From Eledone cirrhosa (Eukaryota; Mollusca; Cephalopoda; Octopoda; Eledonidae), in assembly GCA_964016885.1 (NCBI GenBank), contig OZ024743.1:183226990-183290989 (forward strand): DNA of 64,000 nucleotides, given 5' to 3'. This document shows, one piece after another, positions 11,440 to 23,407 of the stretch. The notes beneath the pieces are model-generated. The model saw only the letters and a program-made list of their open reading frames with translations. It had not been told where the DNA came from and searched no databases. Numbering within the stretch: position 1 is the first letter of the stretch; each line of letters opens with the position of its first letter. The position numbers and the translations under genes are program-made.

Positions 11440-14400
11440 TGCATGTTCATTGCTCTTTCTCCTCCACTATATTTACCTGCCTCTCACATGACCACACTCC
11501 TCTCCACGCACTCATAATCTTCTCCCTCCTTCTCCACTTTCTATCCCTCCCTCTGCTCACCCTTACTTCATCCTCACGCACAGCCCACCTATGTCTTCGT
11601 TCAACCCGTTGGTGGCCCGATGTTTCGATCGAACTATCACCGGTAATTGCCGATTGATAAAGTTGCCTCCACTTTAACCTAGTCCACTTTAGGTGGCGGT
11701 GGCATGCGTCGAATGACCAAGAGACCTGCTTGGTGGAACGACTATGTGACAACCTATCAGCCTTCGACCTCTCATTCTCCACCAACTTTGGCATGCACAA
11801 GAGGAGCTAACTTGTCCCCACCTACCCTCTCCTCCCCTTCACCACAGATTCCGAGCGAATTCAACCCAGCCAACACTACCACCCCTACAACTGTTAGCCC
11901 ACCACCCAACCTCCGCTCTAGTCCCACCGTTAGAACCACTGCTGCCTCCTTTACTGACTCACTCCCTCCACCGAATTCCAATGCTGGCCCTCTACTGCCG
12001 GCACTAGCCTGTACTTAAAGACAATTAAATGTCACCTATGCCACGCAAGCTACCACAGAATCTGTGTCGTCATCACCAAAGCTCAAGTCAAAAGGCTTCA
12101 ATACTGGACCTGTAATTGGTGCCACTTCAGCTCCAACGTATTGTGTGGGGATGCCCCACGCTTCGATGACCAACTCTCTACCGAAGACTTTGCCACAGCC
12201 CTCCAGGGTTTCTCCAAATCTAAGCTCGTTAACTGGATCCCTAACCGGATCCCTAAGGAAAAACGTTTGCTCGTCCAACAATAGGTCTGACTGGCAGAAA
12301 TTGTTTTTGTTTCCCGTCATCTCTCTTCACGTGCACAATGCGAATTCGGGTTCCCTCACGTCCTCTCTCAAGCGGCAGTTCCAGCTGTTTGAGTCCACCC
12401 CAACCACATCTCATCTCAGTTCAACATCGAGCTTGGTGTCCACCAACAGACAACTGGTAGACCTCATGCGAGCAGTCAATGCCAAATTCAGTGAATTTGA
12501 CATTAAAGGGGCTGTCCGTCTTCTCTCTTCTCTGTCCTCCCCTGCTCCGTGCAACTCTGATTCTCTTGAGCGACTGAAAGTGAAGCACCCTTCGGCACCC
12601 CCAGATGATCAGCTACACTGGCCCGAACCACCAGAAAACTCGAGACCGGTTTACACCACCAATATCATCAGAAAGGCGATTTCATCCTTCCCCGCTGGGT
12701 CAGGTGCGGGAATTGATGGTCTTGGTCATCAACACCTCAAGGATGGTATCTCCTTATCAGCCGGTGACACCAGACTCGAGCTCTTGGAGAGTCTGACTCA
12801 GTTTGTGAATCAGTTCTCTTCAGTGAACGTTCTCCCGTTCATCCGCCCACTGTTCTTTGGTGCAAAGCTATTTGGTTTCTCCAAGCCCAACGGAGATCTG
12901 CGCCCCATTGCGGTTGGCTGCACCCTTTGCCGTCTCACTGCAAAGGCGTGTTTGCTGTTTGTCTCTACTCACTGGCGGAGGAATTCTCTCCCATCCAGCT
13001 TGGGGTGGGTACCAAGTTGGGATGTGAGGCTGCTGTCCACGCTACCAGAGCATTTACCAACTTGCCCTCCTTGTCCCCCAAGGTCATCCTCAAACTTGAC
13101 CTCAGGAACGCCTTTAACTCCATCATCCGCGACGTCGTCCTCAGCTCAGTAAGAGAGAGGATCCCACAACTCTATCACTTTGCTTGGCAGGCTTCCTACC
13201 TCTCTTTCGGTAACCAAATCATCACCTCTGCCTCAGGAGTCCAACAGGGTGACCAACTCGGGCCCGTTCTGTTTGCACTGGGCATTGATGACATCACCAA
13301 GATGGGGGTTGAGTTGGACCTCAATGTTTGGTACCTCAACGATGCCTGTTTGGGGGGAACTCCGGATATAGTTCTCGCCACTGCCAACAAGATGGTTAAG
13401 GAGCTTGGCCGCCGGGGTCTCCAGGTCAATAGCTCCAAATGTGAGCTCTGGATCCTCAACCACCCAGTTTCTCAACACCAACAGCTAATCGACCTGTTTG
13501 CAGAGTCCTTCCCTTCCATCGTGGTCCCTCCCTCGTCGCTTTGGTGCTCCTTAGGAGCCCCAATCACAGACCTTGCCTTCGAGTCTATCTTCCAATCGAA
13601 GATGGTTGGCCTTGAGCAGCTGCTGAAGAATATTGAGGTTATTGAACCCCATCAAGGTTTCTTCATACTCAGGAACTATCTATCTATTCCTAAGCTTCTG
13701 TATCTGCTCAGAGTCAGCCCCTCTCACAGATTTTTGTCCTGCCTCCAATGCTTCGACGACCTAATCTTCGAGAGACTTGAGTGCCTGGTCAATGTTAGAC
13801 TCTCTCCAGAGTCCTGCAATCAGGCTGCATTGCTCAAGTGATTTGGGGGTCTTGGTCTTCATAAGTGTACGTCCTTCTCTCTCCCCTGCTTCCTTTCCTC
13901 CACCTACGCTTGCTCCACCCTGGTGAGCAGCATCCTCTCCTCTCCAGCATGGACTAATTCCAACAGGGAGTTGGGTGAAGCTCTCCAGTAATGGAGTGAG
14001 TTGGGCTTGTCTCTTCCTGAGAAGGTGGAGGACAGTCGAAGTCAGAGAACTTGGGACAGCATAAGTTCGAGGGCCACCTTCGACTCCCTCTTCATCCAGT
14101 AGATCAGTTTGCAAGATGCCGCTTACTATCTGCCAGCGCCAAATACTCAGGTGACTGGGTTGATGCCCTACCCGTGGCCAACGTTGGTGGCCTACTCAGC
14201 CTGGACGAACTTTGTGTCTTCATCGCCCTCAGAGTGGGTGCTGATGTCTGCATGGGTTTAAGGTGCCCATGCGGCAAACTCCTCGACTCCACAGGTCTCC
14301 ACGGTGTTTCTTGCCACCTGAATACCGGCCGCTTCGCACGTCACACAGAGCTAAACCTCATCCTCAAGAGAGCTTTGGCCCGGGCAAACATCCCCTCAGT

Positions 14401-15150
14401 CTTGGAACCATCTGGGTTGTCCAGAAGTGACGGCAAAAGACCTGACAGCCTTACCCTGTGCCCCTGGTCTGGTCGAGAGGCAGGTGCTTTGTCTGGGACG
14501 TCACTGTTAGTGACTCTTTTGCTCTCTCCCACATCCTGGATGCTGCGGTTAGGACGAGAGCCACAGCTTCCACAGCCAAGCGAAGTAAGACCCTCAAATA
14601 CTCTGATCTGTCGGCCAGCTACCTTTTTCAGCCTGTGGCTTTCGAGAGGTTTGGGGGAGTCGGGCCACTGACTGCGAGGTTCCTCTCTTCACTGGCGGCT
14701 CACCTAATAGAGGTAACTGGTGAATCTTGCGAGGACACTTGGCTGTTCCAGCGCATTAGCCTCGCCATCACTCGAGGCAACGCTGCGAGTGTGCTGGCTT
14801 GCCTCAAAAGTCATTAGAGAGATCGCCCAGTACCCCTCGCTGCAGTCTTTTGTTCTGGTGTTGGCTCAGTTGTTCCCCCTTCCTTTACATTTTCTTTACT
14901 GTTTTAAATGAGGATTTGTTTGTTTGTTTATTTTAGTACTGTTTGGTATTCCTTAAGTTTCCACACAGTTTTTTTTCCTCACTTCTTTTATTTAAATATT
15001 GCCTTTCTCCCTTCCCTTCCCCTAAACCTTTTCCTTACTTTTGTTATTTAATTTTTTTCCCTCTTTCTTTTTCTTTTTGTTATTGCAAACATTATATAAC
15101 TGAATTGAAATTTGTTGAATAAATAAAAGTCGTAATTCCTAAGTATAAAA
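11440..15150 (+). mobile_element. Non-LTR-type retroelement with PHD-like, RT and REL-like domains, degraded
   Basis: The boundaries are approximate. It includes a Ser/Thr/Pro-rich N-terminal region (11704-12018), a PHD-like finger half (12030-12115), the RT (about 12600-13800) and a C-terminal nuclease-like region (14100-14817). The 3' UTR ends with a ttgaataaataaaag polyadenylation signal near 15120. A second, convergent copy of the same family occupies 15153-16490. Confidence 0.7.
12018..14817 (+). pseudogene. Reverse transcriptase polyprotein with a YLND active site, multiply broken
   Basis: Reading across frames gives, in order: a PHD-like half-finger (CHLC, H-x2-C, CNWC) at 12030-12115; FSKSKLVNWIP at about 12210; the RT with PVYTTNIIRKAISSFPAGSG, LRPIAVGCTL, KLDLRNAFNSI (motif A) and SGVQQGDQLGPVLF; then YLND at 13332-13343 where a catalytic YLDD is expected. 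The C-terminal part has a C-x-C-x9-H-x3-C cluster at about 14263-14315 and a KRPD motif, as in restriction-like endonucleases of R2-type elements. Frameshifts lie near 12120-12300, 12945, 14050 and 14490, and in-frame stops near 13841 and 13987. The Asp-to-Asn change alone should abolish polymerisation. Assignment to a clade is uncertain. Confidence 0.8.
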
Positions 15151-15152
15151 AA

Positions 15153-16490
15153 ACCTTAGTGGGGCTCAATAGCCTCGAGGTTTTTTTAAAAGTTGCTCAA
15201 GATTAACCAACTTAAATCGAAAGATGGGACTTAAAGGCTTGGTCAGTAATTGGGGTTCCAAGGGAGCACCACGCTGATGAGGGAGGAACTGTGATGGAGA
15301 GGAAGGACTCTGTGAATAGGTTAACAGTCTGCAGATGTGAAACTGGGTGGTTGAGTGGCCAAAGCTCACATTTGGAACTGTTGATGTGAAGGCCCCTATG
15401 ACTCAGTTCCTCAACATCATCTTTGTGGTTGTAAGGACCTTATCTGGAGGTCCCCCACTCCCAAACAAGCATCATCCAGATACCAAACATTCAAATCCAG
15501 GTCAGCTCCCATCTTGGTGACATCCTTAATGCCCAGTGCAAAAAGAACAGGTCTAAGCAGTTCAACCTGTTGGTCCCCTGAAGCAGATGGGTTGAAATGG
15601 TCACCAAAGGAGAGGTAGGAGAACTCACGATAGGCTTGCCAAGCAAAGTGGTAAAGCTGTGGAACGCTCTCCTTTACTCAATGAAGGATGACATCCCGAC
15701 TGATGGAATTGAAAGCATTCCCGAGGTCTAGATTGAGGATAACCTTGGGGGTTTCTGAAGGCAAGTTGGTAAATGTTCTGGTGACTTGAGTGGCAACCTC
15801 ACAGCCCAGCTTGGTACCCACCCCAAGCTGAATAGGGGAAAATTCAGTGGACAGGCGATCTGAAATTGAAGACAGACATACTTTTGCAGTGTGCACCCAA
15901 CTGCTATGGGGTGGAGGTCACTAGAGAGCAGGGAGAGAATGTAAGATAGGACACTCTCAGATGAGAACATGTTAACAAACTGGGTTAGGTTATCCAAGAG
16001 CTCAAGGCCGGCATCACTGGCCAACAGTGATATACCATCCTTGAGATGTTGAGGTCGTAGACCATCAATCCCTGCACCAGAACCTGCAGAAAAGGATGCC
16101 TTCCTGATTTTATCTGGGGTGAAGACAGGTTGTAAATAACCTGGTGGATCGGGCCAGAGAATGTTTCCCCATCAGTCGATTGAGGGAAATTGTAGTGCAC
16201 TGGGTGAAGGAAGACAGAGAGGAGAGGAGGCGAACAGTCTCTTTCAGGTCAAATTAATTGAATTTGTCATTGACGGCCTTCTTTAAGTTCAGTGATCATC
16301 CATTGTTTGGAATTGAGTTGATTACCGACCTGAGATGAGCAGTAGTTTGGGTTGAATCAAACAGCTTGAACTACCATTTTAGGGAAGGTTTCATATTGGA
16401 CATGTGGAGAGAGACTAGGGGTTACAAGAATAGTTTCTGCCATTCTGAGATGTCATTGGATAGGCAGACATTCTTGGAGAGAGCAATAAG
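15153..16490 (-). pseudogene. Second copy of the PHD/RT/REL-like retroelement, RT part, inverted
   Basis: On the minus strand this matches the linker-to-RT part of the element at 11440-15150: FTNLPSETPKVIL-LDLGNAFNSI-RDV around 15720, and LGVGTKLGCEV at about 15815. It keeps an intact YLDD codon set at 15471-15482 (tatctggatgat). Several frameshifts and stops make it non-functional. Both the 3' coding end and the N-terminal finger are missing. Its truncated 3' side abuts the poly(A)-like end of the plus-strand copy, so the two copies converge. Confidence 0.8.
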
Positions 16491-16492
16491 GT

Positions 16493-16602
16493 CTGTTTTG
16501 ATTATATACAGTTACAACCGTTTCACAGATGGGTGGCTCAAGATCTATATAAATGCTATATCTGTGGAACGGTCATAACTGTATAATCAATAAAGACCTT
16601 AA
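16493..16602. repeat. Small foldback, about 40-bp imperfect arms
   Basis: The left arm gattatatacagttacaacc, gtttcacagat is mirrored at 16558-16600 as atctgtggaacggtcataac, tgtataatcaa. It has a few mismatches and indels and a loop of about 22 bp. Confidence 0.8.
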
Positions 16603-16639
16603 TGTGAAACCTCGCTTTATTTTCAATATATGTATATAT

Positions 16640-16921
16640 ATACAAAAAATACCCAGCCCACACAGCAAAGTGGTTGTGTTGGCAACATGGCAAAAGTGTC
16701 CAGCCCACACTGTAAAGTGGTTGTGTAGGTGTCATGACAAAAAGCACCCAGCCCACGCTGTAAATGTGGTTGACATTAGGAAGGGCATCCAGCTGTAGAA
16801 ACCAAGTCAGAAACAGTTCTGTATGAGCAATACATGGTCACCTGACCTGACTTGTCTCACAGCAGGACAACACATTTAACCCATGCTAGCATGGAAAAAT
16901 GAACGTTAAACAGTGATGATG

Positions 16922-16930
<9 letters not shown>
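16640..16930 (+). mobile_element. RTE-like 3' UTR fragment with (GAT)n tail
   Basis: Three UTR units (cagcccacactgtaaagtgg type) are followed by ggaagggcatccagctgtag, cccatgctagcatgg and gatgatgatgatg. No coding part is present. Confidence 0.85.
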
Positions 16931-16960
<30 letters not shown>

Positions 16961-17189
16961 CAAAGGTAAAACTATATACAAAGGAAAGTAGAGAATTATA
17001 TATGATAGTTTATAATTGCCACTTTTCATCAGAATTAGCTCAATGTGTTTATATAACATATATCAATGCCTGTGTATAGATATTTATGGAAACTGTTTCA
17101 TATCATTTCAAATAATTGGAAGTAACATTAATTGATAACATGCATAGCTTGGAAATCAACCTAATGATTTACCAAATACATATAGTGAT

Positions 17190-17960
17190 CCAAATTGATG
17201 AAAGCTATGGAGTAGGTAGACCTAGAAAAACCTGGGATGAGTTGATAAAAACTGATCTTCCACACTTACACCTCTCCAAGACAATGTCACTGGATCGAGA
17301 TCTTTGGCGCTATGCAGTAATACAGAAAACCCACCTTCCCTAATGTACGAACTTAAACCTACAGTCAGTAGGCACCTCTTAACCCAATATACACCCCACC
17401 TCATCCTCCATCCTCCCACTTCCACCCACACCACTCTTTCTCTGTAAAGTTATGTTGGTACCACAGAACATCCAGCCCACACTGTAAAGTGGTTATGTAG
17501 GTGTCATGACAAAAAGCACTTAGTCCACACTGTAAAATGGTCGGGTAGGACAGGCATGTCAAACATGCAGCCCTTTACAAGCACACCTGCGGCCTGCACA
17601 AAGGTCTTTACAGAGCGACCATGTTTTATCTTTGTAATATAAAATGAAAAAAAAATAGTTGTAATGTGTGCAATTAGTTGTGTGTGGCCCTGAGACAACA
17701 CATATGTGACCCATGTGGCTCTCAGGGCGCCTTCAGTTTGACATGCCTGGTGTAGGAGACACGGTATAAAAGCTCCCAGTCCACACTGTAAATGTGGTTG
17801 GCATTAGGAATGGCATCTAGCTATAGAAAACCACCCAGAAACAGTTCTATACGAGCGAGACATGGTCACCCGACCAATCTTGCCTGAAGTGGGACAAACC
17901 CGTGTTAGTGTGGAAGATAGACGTTAAACGATGATAATGATGATGATGATGATGATGACA
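17190..17960 (+). mobile_element. RTE-like 3' end with the last ORF codons, interrupted by a hAT MITE
   Basis: The first 155 bases translate to [24 protein letters not shown] and LWRYAVIQKT, the C-terminus of the RTE-like polyprotein. The family 3' UTR follows, with the (GAT)n tail at about 17935-17958. The MITE at 17551-17749 sits inside the UTR. It is 5'-truncated and encodes nothing complete. Confidence 0.9.
17551..17749. mobile_element. hAT-type MITE (199 bp) with 8-bp target duplication
   Basis: The terminal inverted repeats are caggcatgtcaaac at the left and gtttgacatgcctg at the right, matching the CAG...TCAAAC form of hAT ends. Flanking octamers gggtagga (17543-17550) and gtgtagga (17750-17757) agree at 7 of 8 positions, as expected for a hAT target-site duplication with one mutation. 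No transposase is encoded. Confidence 0.85.
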
Positions 17961-18204
17961 TCAAGGGCGGTGGAAGCATTTGGCAGGGCCAAATTTGGAC
18001 AATTTAGTTGTAATGATTAGTTTAGCTGTTATTATCAAATATTAACCAAGATATAAAAAACTTTGATATGTGATAAACATAACATGTACATAAATTGTAG
18101 CAAATAGATGCATGTTTTACGGTAGTTTGGACAGAAAAATATAATCCTCCCTCCCAGTTCTACCAGCCCTATACATGTGTAAATGTGTATATGTGTGTCT
18201 ATAT

Positions 18205-18425
18205 ATATATATGTTTCCAAAAGTCATGGGAGCTGTACTGTTTTCGGATTTTGTAAGCAAGTCCATGACATATGGAATTCAAAATGATGCTCAGGGTTGT
18301 TGTTGGAAAATTGGTTAATAATTTTGTGGGTGTCAACTGAGATTGTATGTAAGTGATATGAAAAGACCCATAGGCTGTCTGGGAGGTCAGTAATCCCACT
18401 TCAGTATTGACTTGGTCTATGTAGA
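18205..18425 (-). pseudogene. CR1-like RT C-terminal fragment
   Basis: Minus-strand translation gives HGLAYKIRKQYSSHDFWKH, matching the HSSHDF block near the C-terminus of the CR1-like ORF2 at 48250-51123. The rest is frameshifted and ends abruptly. Confidence 0.75.
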
Positions 18426-18560
18426 CCAAAGGTTCTCAACCCATTTCGGCCAAATGCCCCCTTTTGCCCCTCGAAATTACGAAACGCCCTCCTACCCTAT
18501 TTTTCCATTTTTCAATATACTACTGATTTTGATATCAGTAGATTACTGGGCCAAATCAAG
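18424..18560. repeat. Dispersed hAT-like repeat, left end
   Basis: Contains aaaggttctcaacccatttc, a cgccc-rich block and tttttcaatatactactgat. The same sequence recurs at 31310-31430. The ggttctcaaccc start resembles hAT terminal repeats, but no right end was matched. Confidence 0.6.
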
Positions 18561-19285
18561 TTATCTTAGAATCTTTAAAAAATACTCATACAAATTAAAT
18601 ACAAAAAGGTTTCAGTCCAAAACAAAAGCAAGCTATTTCAAATTCTATATTTCACTGTTAGCTGTTGTAATATTTTGAGTGGCTAGACAATTGAATCTGT
18701 AAAGTCAAAATACAAAAGATGCAAAATATGAAGAATTTCTTACCTTTCTTTGAAATCACAAAATCAGGGGAAAAATAGTACCTTGCAAAATAATACACCT
18801 CGTAGCAAAATAAAATACTTAGTAGCAAGGAATGAATTGAGAAGCTTGGTGACTGAGAAAGCAATATCTGTATCCCTTATATATATATACATAGATAGAT
18901 ATACACACACACATACGCACACACACATAAATGCATACGCGCACGCGTACACACACACATACATACACACACACGAACTTGTGTGTATATTATACACACA
19001 CACAAACTTGGTTTTGGTACAGAAAGAATTTTGTCTCCAGTTTTTATTGCCAGGTCAAAAAGCACTGCTCTTTTCAACAACACCAAATAACAATGCCATA
19101 TATATATATATATATATAAATGAAGAGAGAAAGAGGGGGGGGGGGCAGGGAGAGTAAGAAATATGTGTCTGTGTGTTTGGTAAACGTCTATCTATCTATC
19201 TATCTCCAAAAGGGGCTCAAACATGGTAGACCAAACTGAAAAAAGAAAATATATGTGTGTGTGTGTATAATATATATATACATAT

Positions 19286-21475
19286 ATCATCATCATCATC
19301 ATCATCATCATTTTACGTCCGCTTTTCCCTGCTTGCAAGGGTGGGACGGGTCTTATTCATCCTCCATGCGCATCACATGTCCATACCACCTCAGTCTCCT
19401 CTCCCGTACACTACATTCTATCCCTCTCAGACACAGTTTCTCTCTCAACACATTTATGCTGGGTCGTTCACGCACATTTACACTGCACATCCAACGGAAC
19501 ATGCTTGCCTCATTTCTCTCCAGCCGTCGCATATCCTCTGCAGTTGCTGCCCATGTCTCACTACCATGCAGCATCGCGCTCCTCACACAGGCATCATACA
19601 ACCGGCCTTTCGTACGCAGGGAGAAACCCTTCTTCGTCAACAGAGGAAGCAGCTCCCTAAACTTCTTCCAACCCGTCCTTATTCTAGATACTATGGCCTC
19701 GGAACACCCTCCTCCCATGCTAATCTGATCTCCTAGGTACTGGAAGCTATCCACCACTTCTATAGCGCCTTCCTGCATTTGAAAAATGTGTCTATCAATG
19801 CGACTTCTACTGTCTAATTTCCCTGTACATCTACTGCATACATATTTCTCCCTACCTGTTAGTTTGCCTGCTATCCCGTTACATCTCTTGTGTACCCAGG
19901 ATCTGCATTGTGTGCATTTTATAGAATTTATGCCAGTTCCTTTTCTGCATATCGAACATGGCCATTTCCCTGACGGAATCAGGGTTTTGTCCTCTTTTCT
20001 ACTCATCAACACTTTTGTCTTAGCTAGGTTCACTCTCAGTCCTCTTGCTTCCAACTGCTGTTTCCATAGCCAGAATTTATTCTCTAGCTCCTCTACTGAT
20101 TCTGCTATAAGAACCAGATCGTCAACATAGAGAAGTTCCCATGGACAGCCAGTCTTAAACTCCTCTGTTATGGCTTGGAGGACTATAATGAACAAGAGCA
20201 GGCTGAGGACCGAACCCTGATGTACTCCTACTTGTATCTGGAATTCCTCACTAAACTCCATTCCTACCCTGACTTTACTGAGAGTACCTCTGTACAAAGT
20301 TTTCACTGTCCTCACAAGCCATTCCTCAACACCTAGCTTCCTTAGGGATCACCAGATGACAGATCGGGGTACCCTATCAAAGGCCTTCTCTAGGTCAACA
20401 AAGGCTATGTATAGTGGCTTATTTTTTCTAAGAACCTCTCTTGCAATTGTCTCACTAAGAAGAGGGCATCTGTTGTACTCTTCCCAGGCACAAAACCAAA
20501 CTGCATCTCATTTAGTTTGACCCTTTCTCTAATTAGTTGTGCTAATATCCTTTCTGCCACTTTCATAACCTGATCTATCAGTTTTATACCCCTATAATTG
20601 CTCCTCTCCAGAGCATCCCCTTTACCTTTGTAGCAATTTATGAGAATACTGCTGCACCAGTCTTTGGGTATGACACCACCATATATAGCCTGATTGATGA
20701 TGCGTGCAACCAGTTTAGTGCCTACGTCCCCTGATGCCTTCAGCATCTCAGCAACTATTCCCGATGGTCCAGCAGCCTTACCATTTTTCATTTCCCTAAT
20801 CGCCTCTTGGACCCTATATTCGTCTATCTCAATAGCTGGTCCCTCTGTCGGATCTACTGAGGGTAATTTCTCTCTCTTCCATTCATTCTCCACATTCATC
20901 AGTCTCTCATAATGACATTTCCAAGCCTCCTTTTTCTCATCATTCGTGACACTAAGTACACCAGCATCATCCCGGACACATTTATCTCCAACAACATCCT
21001 GATTTGCATTAACACACTGCCTTGCAATGTGGAACACCGCACGCCTCTGATCTTCCCATTGCAGAACATTGGCAAACCTCCTACTCTCCGCCTCCCTGCG
21101 TGCTAAGTACACCTGATGTCTAGCTTCTCTCTTAGTGGCTGTATATTCTTCCCTACTCCCACCCTTTTTCCAAGCCTTCCATGCTAGTCTTTTTTCTCTA
21201 ATGGCCTTATCTACTGTGCTGTTCCACCACCAGGTCACTCTCTGTCTGGTTGGAGCTCTGCTCCAGCCACAAGTTTCCTCAGTAGCCTGCAGAAAGTTGT
21301 CACGTAAGAAATTCCAGTTATTATCTATGTCATACGTCTCTAAATCGTCTTCTTTTTCGTCATATACATCTTGAAGGGCTTTCCTAAATTTGTATTTTAG
21401 TGAAAGGTCTTTTAGCTTCCAGACCTTTCTTCTCCACACCTTCCTATATGTCTCATTCCATCTCTCCGTAGAAAT
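19286..21475 (-). mobile_element. RTE-like retrotransposon copy F (5'-truncated, divergent subfamily)
   Basis: The element extends from a (CAT)n tail at 19286 (minus-strand GATGATG) to about 21470. Its 3' terminus is cccacccttgcaagcaggg followed by gcggacgtaaaatga, different from the gctagc-type terminus of the other RTE-like copies here. The chimeric SINEs use the same terminus. Confidence 0.85.
19353..21439 (-). pseudogene. RTE-like polyprotein, RT and zinc cluster, frameshifted
   Basis: Two minus-strand frames join into one protein. The upstream part (21439-20405) has TWWWNSTVDKAIREKR, the [14 protein letters not shown] block, [14 protein letters not shown] and [14 protein letters not shown]. 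The downstream part (20315-19353) has SVLSLLLFIIVL, a YVDDLVLIAES active site, the CSICRKG/CTQC/WVHKRC/CSRC cluster and MLHGSETWA. Between them, near 20346-20400, lie a frameshift and a TGG-to-TGA stop (V-I-W-stop). The active site reads YVDD instead of YADD, which should still function. The protein ends at MRMEDE, short of the GRPRKTW segment seen in the other copies, and runs directly into the 3' tail. Confidence 0.9.
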
Positions 21476-21489
21476 TGATTAGAGAGAGA

Positions 21490-21977
21490 GATATGAAAGT
21501 AGGTCCATAGAATCATTTGATAAAATATATACAGTATTTCTCCTCCCAATCAGCATAATTAACCACACAAAAAAATCAATTAAACGAGGCTATAAGTTTA
21601 AAATGTACCTATGAAGAAACAATAGATGAATAAACGATAGCTATTTTATCCGCGATCAACAGCCACAGAAGATTTACCTACTATTTCTATAATTTTGGTA
21701 TGTTTATGTACATTTTTTCTTCTTTTGTACCTAATTGTGTATGGTTGGCTATATGTCTAATCAATTTCTACGGGCTATTAGAAATACTAGGTAAATCTTC
21801 TGTGGCTGTTGATCACGGATAAAATAGCTATCGTTTATTTATCTACTGTTTCTTCATAGGTACATTTTAAACTTATAGCCTCGTTTAATTGATTTTTTAT
21901 GTGGTTAATTATGCTGATTGGGAGAAGAAATACTGTATATATTTTATCAAATGATTCTATGGACTTACTTTCTTATA
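21490..21977. repeat. Foldback element, about 200-bp arms
   Basis: Left arm about 21490-21688 and right arm about 21780-21977 are reverse complements with a few mismatches and indels. Matching blocks include gatagctattttatccgcg, catcaacagccacagaagat and the ccatagaatcatttgat outer region. The loop is about 90 bp. No coding capacity was seen. Confidence 0.85.
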
Positions 21978-21979
21978 TA

Positions 21980-22342
21980 TTGCTCTGATTGTTGATTATT
22001 TAATTAATTAATTCGTCATTGAACCACACTGTGAATGGTTGCCAAAACACATATATATATCTATGGCTCTGTCTAGTTTATGTATATGTAACCTATATAT
22101 ATAAGATCGATACCAACCGTGACTAACCCCACTGAAAAGTTTTGTGAAATAGTCTTTTCAGACTATATAGTGCATTTGTAGTTTTCCCAAATTGAAGGTT
22201 AAGTATTTTTTCTTGATTTATTGAATTAAGATATTATTACTTATCCCATATCTTTCGTTAAAAATGTTTCATCTTGATCTTTATAGTCACTTATATGTCT
22301 AATTATGGTAGGCTTTTTGCTTACATTAATTTCTCTATTTTC

Positions 22343-22388
<46 letters not shown>

Positions 22389-22712
22389 TCCTTCTTTCTC
22401 ACATCCCCTTCACAGCGAAAGGTCTGTTTCCTGAGCGCTCATGATATTCACCCAGCTTATGCTGATCCGATAACCATGTTGCTTGTTTTTCTTCCCATCT
22501 TATTTCCTCCTATGTTGTTTACTTGTCTCACTCGCTTTACGCGTTTCACTTGTCCCAATAGCTTATTTTAGTTATTGCTCGCACCAACCTGAGGTATATG
22601 ATTTTTAATGCGATGAAATACCAATGATCGTTGGCAAATCACTGATGAGGGACTAATTTTATAATATGTATTCCATGTGCAGCCATGCAGTATTCTTCTC
22701 CCCATGTTTTTC

Positions 22713-22743
<31 letters not shown>

Positions 22744-22870
22744 TACATACATACATTTACGTATGTATATAGCTATGCATTTATACATTTGTAAAAAAAA
22801 ACACATAAATATAAATGCATATATATAAATGCATTTATATTTATGGTTTTTTTTTTGGGGGGGGGGGGTA
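21980..22870. other. AT-rich spacer with (TA)n tracts
   Basis: (TA)n at 22345-22385 and 22712-22740. No recognised repeat family or coding region, apart from a fragment at 22871-22925 of the dispersed repeat seen at 31950-32060 (tctccagattttattacc). Confidence 0.6.
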
Positions 22871-23244
22871 AGGAGAAAATTCTGTCTCCAGATTTTATTA
22901 CCTAGGGAGATTAAATACCACAGCTCTGGCTGAAAGCTGACCAGGTTCTCAACCTCATCAAACACTAATGCAGTCCTGTGTGTGTATATATATATGTGTG
23001 TGTGTGTATGTATGTATGTATGTACGTATGCCTGTGTGTGTATGTTCGTATGTATGTATAATTATACACCCACACCTTTCATCACCATTGCTTCTTTTTG
23101 TTGTCATTTCTATTGTAGTTGTTCTTGTAACTGTTGTCAAAGTTGACATCCTTATGTTCATTTTCTTTGATTTCTTTCGTTTTTTTTTTTTATCTACCTA
23201 GGGAATTCGTTGACAAGCTTCTTTTATTTATTTTCTTCGTTTTC

Positions 23245-23405
23245 TTCATTCAAATGCACTCACACTGGCTGTCTAAGAGACGTACAAATATGACTTATAA
23301 AACTTACCAAACTAAAAAACTAAAGGGGCTTCCAGCGTCCCCCAAAGTTTCAAACGCCCCTCTAAAGCCCCCTTGGGGGACGGGCATATGCTCCCCCCCC
23401 CCCTC
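23245..23405 (+). repeat. Dispersed GC-rich repeat (right part of hAT-like family)
   Basis: Contains caaatgcactcacactggct, acttataaaacttaccaaa and a run of acgcccc blocks ending in a C tract. The same order is present at 31810-31990. It is probably part of the same nonautonomous family as 18424 and 31310. Confidence 0.65.
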
Positions 23406-23407
23406 CC

